Source: Nocardia amikacinitolerans NBRC 108937 (lineage in GTDB: Bacteria; Actinomycetota; Actinomycetes; Mycobacteriales; Mycobacteriaceae). Taken from it: a stretch of DNA of 64,000 bases. The notes under the pieces were generated by a model. The model did not search any database. It was not told the origin of the DNA and worked only from the letters and a program-made list of their open reading frames with translations. Below are positions 57,218-64,000 of this stretch, one piece after another. Position numbers and translations under genes: made by a program. Numbering within the stretch: the first letter of the stretch is position 1; the number at the start of each line of letters is the position of its first letter. The stretch is from contig NZ_BDAU01000031.1 of assembly GCF_001612615.1 (NCBI RefSeq), positions 62,001-126,000 on the forward strand, read 5' to 3'.

Positions 57218-58746
57218 TGGTTCACACTGCTTTCGGTTCGGGCGGGCGCGGTTGTCGTCGCGTAGGCGGAGACATCGAATTTCTTTGTCAGCCTACGGAA
57301 TTGGAAGGTGAAGTCGGGCCACAGCGTCGTATTGTTGCCGTGCTTGTCCAGGTACCAGCTCGCGCAGCCGCCGGTGTTCCACACCGTCTTGCTCAGCTTC
57401 GCCTGCAGGTCCTTGTTGTAGCTGTCCTGCACCTCGCGGCGCACCTCGACGGTGCGCAGACCAAGGCGGTCGACGGTGGCGAGCGCGTCGGCGATGTAGT
57501 TGATCTGGGATTCGATCATGTACACCATCGACGTGTGGCCGAGGCCGACGTTCGGGCCGAGCAGGAAGAACATGTTGGGGAAGTTGGCGATCGCCGAACC
57601 CTTGTAGCCCTGCTGGCCGATCTCGTCGAAGACCTCGCTCAGCGTGCGGCCGTCCTTGCCGGTGATGGTCTCGTAGGTCGGCGAGTCGGTGACATGGAAG
57701 CCGGTCGCCACGATCAGCGCGTCGATCTCGCGCTCGGTGCCGTCCTTGGTGACGATCGAGCCCGCGCGGATCTCGCGAATGCCGTCGGTGACCACGTCCA
57801 CGTTGTCGCGGCTCAGCGCCGGGTAGTACTCGTTCGAGATGAGCATGCGCTTGCAGCCGATGCGGAAGTCCGGCGTGACCTTCTTGCGCAGCTCGGGGTC
57901 GCGCACCTCGTACTGCAGCTTGGCCTTGGCGAGCAGCTGGAAGCCCTGCATCAGGGCGGGGAACTTGGCGAGGCCGACGACCTGGGTCTCGCGGGCGGCG
58001 TAGATGGCCGCGCGAGAGAGTCGCTGCACGCCGGGCACGTACTTGAACGCCAGTCGCTCGGCCTTCAGGTACGGCCGGTCCATCCGGGGCAGCAGCCACG
58101 GCGCGGTCCGCTGGTAGACGTCCAGCGAGGCGACCTGCGGTGCGATCGAGGGCACGATCTGGATCGCCGAGGCGCCGGTGCCGATGATCGCGACCCGCTT
58201 GCCGGTCAGGTCGGCGTCGTGGTTCCAGCGGGCCGAGTGGAAGATCTCGCCCTCGAAGGTGTTGATGCCCTTGATGTCGGGCAGGTTCGGCTCGCAGAGC
58301 GCGCCGACCGCGGAGACGACGGTGTCGGCAGTGAAATCGCCCTTGCTCGAGGTGATTTCCCACCGCGCGGTGTCGTTGTTCCAGCGCGCGCCCGTCACGT
58401 CGCAGTCGAAGATGTGCTTGTCGAGCACGTTGTACTTCTTCGCGACGCCCTGGATGTAGGACTGGATCTCGCCCTGCCGGGAGAACGAGCGCGACCAATT
58501 CGGGTTGAGCGCAAAGGAATACGAGTACAGGTGCGAGGGGACGTCGCACGCGGCGCCGGGGTAGGTGTTGTCCCGCCAGGTGCCGCCCACATCGCTGCCG
58601 CGCTCCAAGACCAGGTAATCGTTGCGGCCCTGCTGGCTCAGCCGAATGGCGAGACCCAGACCGGCGAAACCGCTGCCGATGACGATCGTCTTGACGTGGC
58701 GGACGGGCCGGTCGCCGACAGCTTTGTCTGTAACCTTGCGACTCAT
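57214..58746 (-). CDS. Flavin monooxygenase, Baeyer-Villiger type (MymA-like)
   Basis: 510 residues. FAD motif GSGFAGLGLAIRL (24-36), the BVMO fingerprint FEGEIFHSARW (164-174, F-x-G-x3-H-x3-W) and NADP motif GTGASAIQ (190-197) are present. It inserts oxygen into ketones or aldehydes, giving esters. It heads the three-gene unit with the SDR and hydrolase, all by overlap or 5 bp. The ATG at 58746 is used. In M. tuberculosis the related mymA operon is acid-induced and controlled by VirS (AraC type), whereas here a TetR gene is divergent. Confidence 0.92.
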   Translation of the reverse strand: MSRKVTDKAVGDRPVRHVKTIVIGSGFAGLGLAIRLSQQGRNDYLVLERGSDVGGTWRDNTYPGAACDVPSHLYSYSFALNPNWSRSFSRQGEIQSYIQGVAKKYNVLDKHIFDCDVTGARWNNDTARWEITSSKGDFTADTVVSAVGALCEPNLPDIKGINTFEGEIFHSARWNHDADLTGKRVAIIGTGASAIQIVPSIAPQVASLDVYQRTAPWLLPRMDRPYLKAERLAFKYVPGVQRLSRAAIYAARETQVVGLAKFPALMQGFQLLAKAKLQYEVRDPELRKKVTPDFRIGCKRMLISNEYYPALSRDNVDVVTDGIREIRAGSIVTKDGTEREIDALIVATGFHVTDSPTYETITGKDGRTLSEVFDEIGQQGYKGSAIANFPNMFFLLGPNVGLGHTSMVYMIESQINYIADALATVDRLGLRTVEVRREVQDSYNKDLQAKLSKTVWNTGGCASWYLDKHGNNTTLWPDFTFQFRRLTKKFDVSAYATTTAPARTESSVNQ

Positions 58747-58765
58747 GTAAGCGAGACTACGAGCT

Positions 58766-58793
58766 TATTGAGCGCGAGTCAACAGCTATTGAG
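58766..58793. promoter_or_regulatory. Dyad and repeat in the MymA-like/TetR divergent region
   Basis: The 61-bp gap holds two direct copies of TATTGAG (58767-58773 and 58787-58793, one with a preceding T and one with C), 20 bp apart. The near-palindrome TCAACAGCTATTGA (58779-58792) overlaps the second copy. They are candidate TetR operators that would control both divergent units. Confidence 0.45.
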
Positions 58794-58807
58794 TTTCGTT
58801 CAGTAAC

Positions 58808-59452
58808 ATGAGTCCCGTGAACAGCAAAAGCACCGGTGAGAACGGCAAGCGGACCCGGCTCAGCCCGGACGAGCGCCGTCAGCAGCTGCTCGCGCTGGGT
58901 GCCAAGATGCTCGGCGAGCGCACCATCGAGGAACTCTCGGTCAGCGAGATCGCGGCCCAGGCGGGGATCTCGCGGGGTCTGCTGTTCCACTACTTCCCGA
59001 CCAAGCAGGATTTCCAGCGCGAGGTGGTCCGGCACGCCAACGCCGAGCTGCTCGAGCGGGTGGCGCCGGACCGGTCGCTGAGCATCTTCGACATGCTGCG
59101 CGATTCGATCGAGCGCTACGTCGACTACGTCAGCGAGAACCGCACGTCCTACCTCGCGCTGCTGCGCGGCCCGACCAGCGTCAGCCCCGACCTGGTCCCG
59201 CTGGTCGACCAGACCCGCGACGCCATCATCGGCATCATCCTCGCCGAGGCCCCGACCCCCATCGACCCCGCCGACCACCCCCGGCTGATGCTCGGCATGC
59301 GCGGATGGATCGCGTTCGTCGAGGAAACCACCCTCACCTGGTTGCGCACCGAACCCATCAGCCGCGAGGAACTCGTCGAACTCCTGGTGGAATCCCTCCT
59401 CACCCTGGCCCTGGCGTTGAGCCCCGAACTGGCCGCCGCGCTACAGGGGTGA
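58808..59452 (+). CDS. TetR-family transcriptional regulator (divergent to the MymA-like cluster)
   Basis: 214 residues. HTH: LGERTIEELSVSEIAAQAGI, then SRGLLFHYFPTKQDFQREVV. The C-terminal domain is helical (FDMLRDSIERYVDYVSENRT, LMLGMRGWIAFVEETTLTWL). The ATG at 58808 is preferred. It is encoded divergently from the monooxygenase-SDR-hydrolase genes with a 61-bp gap, so it probably represses them and itself. Confidence 0.92.
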   Translation: MSPVNSKSTGENGKRTRLSPDERRQQLLALGAKMLGERTIEELSVSEIAAQAGISRGLLFHYFPTKQDFQREVVRHANAELLERVAPDRSLSIFDMLRDSIERYVDYVSENRTSYLALLRGPTSVSPDLVPLVDQTRDAIIGIILAEAPTPIDPADHPRLMLGMRGWIAFVEETTLTWLRTEPISREELVELLVESLLTLALALSPELAAALQG

Positions 59453-59524
59453 GGGACTCGGTTCCGCTGGCTGCGCTGATCACGATCTGGGCCGTTTTTG
59501 GCGCGTCCGTTCGAGTGAGCGAGC

Positions 59525-60436
59525 TCAGGTGGTCGCCGGGTTGTGTTGCGTCAGCGCCTCGCGCAGGATCGATTCGATGTCCCAGGTCGGGTGCCAGTCG
59601 AGTTCCCTTGCGGCGCGGGAGTTGTCGCAGATGAGAGTTGGGGGTTCCTGGGCGGCGGGGTGGTGGTCGACCGGGATGGGGTGGCCGGTGAGGTGGGCGG
59701 TGCGGTCGATCAGGTCGTTGATGCTGGTTCCGGTTCCGCTGCCGATGTTGTAGCGGCGGCAGGCGCCAGGGGCGGGGAGGTGGGTGAGGGCGGCGGTGAA
59801 CGCGCGGGCGGCGTCCTCGATGTGGAGGTAGTCGCGGGTCGCGGTGCCATCGCCGTTGACCGGGAGGCGGGGGCTGGTCCCGGCCGCGACGGCTCGTAGG
59901 CGGGGGAGGAGGCGGGTGGGGTCGGTGTCGGCGCCGCCGACGATGTTGGACATGCGCAGGACGATCGCGGCGAGGCGGCCGGTCGCGGCCTGGGCGGCGA
60001 TGGCGGATTCGGCCGCTTGCTTGCTCGCGGCGTACGGGTGGGGCGGTGCGTCGGGGAGGTCCTCGGTCATCGGCTGGTTGTCGGTGGCGTAGATCGCGAC
60101 GGTCGACGCGAAGACCATGTTCTCGACGCCCGCACGTGCCATCGCCTCGAGCAGCGCCACGGTGCCGCCGACGTTGACGTGGAAGTACGGCAGCGGGTCG
60201 GCGACCGATTCCCTGGCGCGGGTGAGTCCGGCAAGGTGGCAGACGGCGTCGACATCGCGGACGGCCGCGGTAAGCGATTCCGGCGCACGAAGATCGGCGA
60301 ACCGGAGCGGCAGTTCGGCTGGGAGGCGGTCGCTTTCGCGACGCACCAGCCCGACGACCTCGTGCCCGTCGCGCTGGAGGCGCTCTGCGACCGCGCTGCC
60401 GAGATAGCCGCCGGCGCCCGTGACCAGGATTCGCAA
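59525..60436 (-). CDS. NAD-dependent epimerase/dehydratase
   Basis: 303 residues. The extended SDR fold shows RILVTGAGGYLGSAVAERL, VCHLAGLTRARESV, NVGGTVALLEAM, FASTVAIYAT and YAASKQAAE (Tyr-x3-Lys). It is a UDP-sugar epimerase/dehydratase relative; the sugar is unknown. The start is a TTG at 60436, 5 bp after the TerD stop, because no ATG or GTG is available near the Rossmann start. The frame is open far upstream but overlaps TerD antisense-like and lacks any motif, so TTG is the likely start by coupling. Confidence 0.88.
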   Translation of the reverse strand: MRILVTGAGGYLGSAVAERLQRDGHEVVGLVRRESDRLPAELPLRFADLRAPESLTAAVRDVDAVCHLAGLTRARESVADPLPYFHVNVGGTVALLEAMARAGVENMVFASTVAIYATDNQPMTEDLPDAPPHPYAASKQAAESAIAAQAATGRLAAIVLRMSNIVGGADTDPTRLLPRLRAVAAGTSPRLPVNGDGTATRDYLHIEDAARAFTAALTHLPAPGACRRYNIGSGTGTSINDLIDRTAHLTGHPIPVDHHPAAQEPPTLICDNSRAARELDWHPTWDIESILREALTQHNPATT

Positions 60437-60441
60437 CGACT

Positions 60442-61020
60442 TCAGACGAGGAAAGGTGCGAGTTGCGGCACCGCCTCGACCGGATGCTCGGCCTGAATCT
60501 CCTCGTCGATCGAGCGGAACTCCCAACCCTGTTGGGTGCGAACGAGTTTGCCCGCGAGGAAGCCGGTGTGCGCGTGGATCTTGCTCAGGTCGTAGCGGGC
60601 GATCTCGGTCTCGGTCATGCCATCGATCACCCGGCAGAAGGCGTTCTCGATCTGCTCGAAGGTCTGGCCGGTGTAGCAGGTCACCAAGAAGATCACCGTG
60701 GTGACCTGCGGGGTGATGCGTGTCAGGTCGACCGTGATGAGTTCGTTGTCGCCGTCGCCCTCGCCGGTCGTGCTGTCGCCGAGGTGGCGGACCGACCCGT
60801 CCTGCGACATCAGCTGCTCGTGGTACACCACGTCGAGGATCGCGTCGTTCGCGAACAGCAATGCCGCCGCGTTGAGATCGATGTCCGCCGCCTTTCCCGG
60901 CAGCCACCGCCGTTTGGCCGCCGGATCCCATCCGACGCCCATCGTCACGAGAGTCAGGGAACCCCCACCCGCATTGGGAACCACGCTCCACCAATCCCTT
61001 CCGTCGCGCGACGCGCCCAT
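60442..61020 (-). CDS. TerD-family (tellurium resistance/stress) protein
   Basis: 192 residues of the TerD/vWA-like beta-sandwich family: TLVTMGVGWDPAAK, DIDLNAAALLFA, LGDSTTGEGDGDNELITVDL and TVIFLVTCYTGQTFEQIENA are recognised. These proteins bind calcium in pairs of acidic loops, present here as the D-rich DIDLN and GDGDNE. It stands alone: no other ter gene is in the window. The start is ATG 61020 (or GTG 61023). A TAGGGT box lies just upstream. Confidence 0.9.
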   Translation of the reverse strand: MGASRDGRDWWSVVPNAGGGSLTLVTMGVGWDPAAKRRWLPGKAADIDLNAAALLFANDAILDVVYHEQLMSQDGSVRHLGDSTTGEGDGDNELITVDLTRITPQVTTVIFLVTCYTGQTFEQIENAFCRVIDGMTETEIARYDLSKIHAHTGFLAGKLVRTQQGWEFRSIDEEIQAEHPVEAVPQLAPFLV

Positions 61021-61322
61021 CACGCCACGTCCCCACCCTATGGTCCGCCGCGCCATCCCGCCGGTAGATCCACCCGCGCCACGCCCGTTTCCGCTCGCGG
61101 ACGGTGCACACCGCCGCAACCGTCACCTACCCATCGACCACCATTCGACTACCGAACTCTGCCCGGCCGCCGCGCGTCGGCCGGGAGCGCACGTGTCAGC
61201 TCGGGACACAGCAGCGCGGGCCGCCAACGCACACCAACTACGGACCCGGAAACGGCGAACGCCGGGGCGAAACCGACTGATGGGCCAGTGGTTTCGCGCC
61301 CGGCGCTCGGGACAGCTAGAAA
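61021..61322. other. 302-bp non-coding region between terD and kgd
   Basis: Carries the terD promoter (TAGGGT near 61035-61040). Otherwise no gene, repeat or hairpin is convincing. Both flanking genes are on the minus strand, so the kgd terminator is expected just below 61323 but was not identified. Confidence 0.4.
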
Positions 61323-64000
61323 TTAGCTGGTGGGGGCGAACGCCTCCGCGACGATCTCCGCCTGCTCGACGGCGTGCACCTTCGACGAACCCGAGGACGG
61401 GGCCGACATGGCGCGGCGGGAGATGCGGCGGAGTTTGCCGAGGCGCTCGGGGAGCAGCTCGGGGAGGTTGAGGCCGAAGAAGGGCCAGGCGCCCTGGTTG
61501 GCCGGTTCCTCCTGCACCCACGCGATGTCGGTCGCGTTCGGGTACCCCTCGAGGGCTTCGTTCAGGCGGAACTTGGGCAGCGGGTAGAGCTGCTCGATCC
61601 GCACGATGGCGATGTCCTCGCGCTTCTGCTTGGTCTTCTCGGCGACCAGCTCGTAGTAGAGCTTGCCGCTGGTCATCAGCACGCGCTTCACCTTGCCGCG
61701 GTCGCCGATGCCCTGCTCGTAGGTGGGCTCGTCGAACACGGAGTGGAACTTGGACTCGGTGAAGTCCTTGAGGTCCGACACCACGGCCTTGTTGCGCAGC
61801 ATCGACTTCGGGGTGAAGACGATCAGCGGACGACGGATGCCGTCGTGCGCGTGGCGGCGCAGCAGGTGGAAGTAGTTCGCCGGGGTGGACGGCACCGCGA
61901 CGGTCATCGAGCCCTCGGCGCACAGCTGCAGGAAGCGCTCGATGCGGCCGGAGGTGTGGTCCGGACCCTGACCCTCGTGGCCGTGCGGCAGCAGCAGCAC
62001 GACGTCGGAGAGCTGGCCCCACTTGGCCTCACCGGAGGAGATGAACTCGTCGATGATGGACTGTGCGCCGTTGACGAAGTCACCGAACTGCGCCTCCCAG
62101 AGCACCAGCGCGTTCGGGTTGCCCAGCGAGTAGCCGTATTCGAAGCCGACGGCGGCGAATTCGCTCAGCGCCGAGTCGTGCACCGCGAACCAACCCGGGT
62201 TCTCGCTGCCGATGTTGTGCAGCGGGGTGTACTCGTCGGCGGTCTTGCGGTCGATGATCACCGCGTGCCGCTGGGTGAAGGTGCCGCGGCGCGAGTCCTG
62301 ACCGGTCAGGCGCACCGCGCGGCCCTCGTCGATCAGCGTGCCGAAGGCCATCAGCTCGGCGAAGGCCCAGTCGACCTTGCCCTCGTAGGCCATCTCGCGG
62401 CGCTTCTCCAGCACCGGCTTGACGCGCGGGTGCACGTTGAAGCCGTCGGGCACATTGAGGAAGGCGTCGCCGATGCGCTGCAGCACGGCCTTGTCGACCG
62501 CGGTCTGCACGGTCGCGGGCACCTTCTGGTCGTCCTCGACCGACTCGCTCGGACCCGGCGGGAACTTCTCCAGTTCGCGGACCTCGTTGAACACGCGCTC
62601 CAGTTGGCCCTGGTAGTCGCGTAGCGCGTCCTCGGCCTCTTTCATGGAGATGTCGCCACGGCCGATCAGGCTCTCGGTGTAGCTCTTGCGCACCGAGCGC
62701 TTGGTGTCGATGACGTCGTACATGTACGGCTGGGTCATCGACGGGTCGTCGCCCTCGTTGTGGCCGCGCCGGCGGTAGCAGATCAGGTCGATGACCACGT
62801 CCTTGCGGAACTTCTGGCGGAAGTCGACCGCCAGACGCGCCACCCAGTCGCAGGCCTCCGGGTCGTCGCCGTTCACGTGGAAGATCGGCGCGCCGATGAA
62901 CTTGGCGATGTCGGTGGAGTATTCGGTGGAGCGGCTGTTCTCCGGCGCGGTGGTGAAGCCGATCTGGTTGTTCACCACGATGTGGATGGTGCCGCCGACC
63001 CGGTAGCCGCGCAGACCCGAGAGGTTCAGCGTCTCGGCGACAACGCCCTGGCCCGCGAACGCGGCGTCACCGTGCAGCATCAGCGGCATGACGGAGAAGC
63101 CCTCGGGGCCGTCGCCCTTGTCGAGCAGGTCCTGCTTGGCGCGGACCAGACCCTCGAGCACGGGGTCGACCGCCTCCAGGTGCGAGGGGTTGGCGGTCAG
63201 CGAGACCTCGATCTCGTTGTCGCCGAACATCTGCAGGTAGGTGCCGCGCGCACCGAGGTGGTACTTCACGTCGCCGGAGCCGTGCGTGGCCGCCGGGTTC
63301 ATGTTGCCCTCGAACTCGGTGAAGATCTTCGAGTACGGCTTTCCGACGATGTTGGCCAGCACGTTGAGGCGGCCGCGGTGCGGCATGCCGATGACGACCT
63401 CGTCGAGCGAGTGCTCGGCGCACTGGTCGATGACCGCGTCCATCATCGGGATGACCGCCTCGGCGCCCTCCAGCGAGAAGCGCTTCTGACCGACGTACTT
63501 GGTCTGCAGGAAGGTCTCGAAGGCCTCGGCCGCGTTCAGCCGGTTCAGGATGTACTTCTGCTGCGCGACGGTCGGCTTGACGTGCTTCTGCTCGACGCGC
63601 TCCTGGATCCACTGCAACTGGTCGGTTTCCAGGATGTGCATGTACTCCACGCCGATGTGGCGGCAGTACGCGTCGCGCAGCACCGAGAGCACGTCGCGCA
63701 GCTTCATCCGCTCCTGGCCGTGGAAGCCCGCGACGTTGAACTCGCGGTCCAGGTCCCACAGGGTGAGGCCGTGCTGGGTGACGTCCAGGTCCGGGTGGCT
63801 GCGGAACTTGTCCTTGATCAGGCGCAGCGGGTCGGTGTCGGCCATCAGGTGGCCGCGGTTGCGGTAGGCGGCGATCAGCTCGAGCACGCGCGAGCTCTTG
63901 TCGACGCCGCGCTCCTTGACGTCCTTGCGCCAGCGCACCGGCTCGTACGGCACGCCGAGGCCGTGGAAGATCTCGTCGTAGAACTCGTCGGAGATCAGCA
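61323..64000 (-). CDS. kgd: Multifunctional 2-oxoglutarate decarboxylase/dehydrogenase E1, C-terminal part
   Basis: About 890 residues of the ThDP-dependent Kgd (SucA-like) enzyme of the TCA cycle, open to the window edge; the N-terminal acyltransferase domain lies beyond it. ThDP/active-site motifs: GMPHRGRLNVLANIVGKPYS, GDVKYHLGARGTY, SLTANPSHLEAVDPVLEG, HGDAAFAGQGVVAETLNLSG, NNQIGFTTAPENSRST, HVNGDDPEACDWVAR and YRRRGHNEGDDPSMTQPYMY. In M. tuberculosis Kgd combines E1 and E2 activities, a carboligase and regulation by GarA. Frame continues upstream of 63953 into the edge with LISDEFYDEIFHGLGV. Confidence 0.94.
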   Translation of the reverse strand, partial: LISDEFYDEIFHGLGVPYEPVRWRKDVKERGVDKSSRVLELIAAYRNRGHLMADTDPLRLIKDKFRSHPDLDVTQHGLTLWDLDREFNVAGFHGQERMKLRDVLSVLRDAYCRHIGVEYMHILETDQLQWIQERVEQKHVKPTVAQQKYILNRLNAAEAFETFLQTKYVGQKRFSLEGAEAVIPMMDAVIDQCAEHSLDEVVIGMPHRGRLNVLANIVGKPYSKIFTEFEGNMNPAATHGSGDVKYHLGARGTYLQMFGDNEIEVSLTANPSHLEAVDPVLEGLVRAKQDLLDKGDGPEGFSVMPLMLHGDAAFAGQGVVAETLNLSGLRGYRVGGTIHIVVNNQIGFTTAPENSRSTEYSTDIAKFIGAPIFHVNGDDPEACDWVARLAVDFRQKFRKDVVIDLICYRRRGHNEGDDPSMTQPYMYDVIDTKRSVRKSYTESLIGRGDISMKEAEDALRDYQGQLERVFNEVRELEKFPPGPSESVEDDQKVPATVQTAVDKAVLQRIGDAFLNVPDGFNVHPRVKPVLEKRREMAYEGKVDWAFAELMAFGTLIDEGRAVRLTGQDSRRGTFTQRHAVIIDRKTADEYTPLHNIGSENPGWFAVHDSALSEFAAVGFEYGYSLGNPNALVLWEAQFGDFVNGAQSIIDEFISSGEAKWGQLSDVVLLLPHGHEGQGPDHTSGRIERFLQLCAEGSMTVAVPSTPANYFHLLRRHAHDGIRRPLIVFTPKSMLRNKAVVSDLKDFTESKFHSVFDEPTYEQGIGDRGKVKRVLMTSGKLYYELVAEKTKQKREDIAIVRIEQLYPLPKFRLNEALEGYPNATDIAWVQEEPANQGAWPFFGLNLPELLPERLGKLRRISRRAMSAPSSGSSKVHAVEQAEIVAEAFAPTS

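Noticed and set aside
1..64000. tRNA, rRNA, prophage and transposase genes
   Set aside because: None was recognised on either strand. Covariance-model searches could not be run, so a lone tRNA cannot be excluded completely.

Overview
The window is high-GC actinobacterial chromosome, most likely Nocardia or a close mycolic-acid-containing relative. Three things point there: cofactor F420 genes (fbiC, an F420 PPOX oxidoreductase), the succinylase branch of diaminopimelate synthesis (dapC, dapD, dapE), and a gene order that, from memory, follows Mycobacterium tuberculosis from fbiC (Rv1173) to kgd (Rv1248c). Recognisable blocks are fdxC-dapC, pruA-pruB, fadD36, dapD/dapE, LOG-folP2-gpgS, Rv1209-tag-DUF3117, glgC/glgM, sigE-rseA-htrA-tatB, mrp, MgtE-N and corA. 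No rRNA, tRNA, CRISPR array, prophage or intact insertion sequence was seen.

Layout. 1-6.8 kb: the 3' end of fbiC, fdxC, dapC, a membrane Ser/Thr kinase and the proline degradation pair. 6.9-10.4 kb: two paralogous MpaB/DUF2236 proteins, a TetR regulator and a secreted penicillin-recognising-type protein; both DUF2236 genes carry the same inverted-repeat operator. 10.5-18.7 kb: fadD36, an orphan Phd-type antitoxin, an F420 oxidoreductase behind a SoxR-type promoter, dapD, dapE, two LOG proteins, folP2 and gpgS. 18.8-25.3 kb: small membrane proteins, an HTH protein of unknown role, tatB, the sigE-rseA-htrA envelope stress group and an O-methyltransferase. 25.3-32.4 kb: glycogen/maltosyl-phosphate genes, an RlmA-type methyltransferase, DUF3117, tag, a DivIVA-domain protein, mrp and the first lytic transglycosylase. 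32.5-43.8 kb: the second lytic transglycosylase, DUF1003, an MgtE-N/CBS protein, a CitE-like lyase, a SUFU-domain protein, a decayed corA, a PHP phosphoesterase, a lone flavoprotein, malic enzyme and a CBS protein. 44-51 kb: a compatible-solute ABC importer with a second divergent binding protein, and a PadR-MFS pair. 51-64 kb: gene remnants, a membrane sulfite-oxidase-type molybdoenzyme, fadD15, a mymA-like cluster with a divergent TetR, an epimerase, TerD and the 3' two thirds of kgd.

Themes. Cell-envelope maintenance and redox/lipid metabolism dominate. Many genes overlap by GTGA or ATGA, so short coupled operons are common. Many others have a TANNNT -10 box about 7 nt before the start codon, which suggests leaderless transcripts. 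The best regulatory leads are the shared operator at the two MpaB-like genes, the SoxR-type promoter (19-bp spacer) before the F420 oxidoreductase, a PadR operator and a Crp/FNR-like site. The clearest genome-decay signals are the corA pseudogene, a Uma2-like remnant and a CGNR remnant. No wholly new multi-gene system could be proven from sequence alone.
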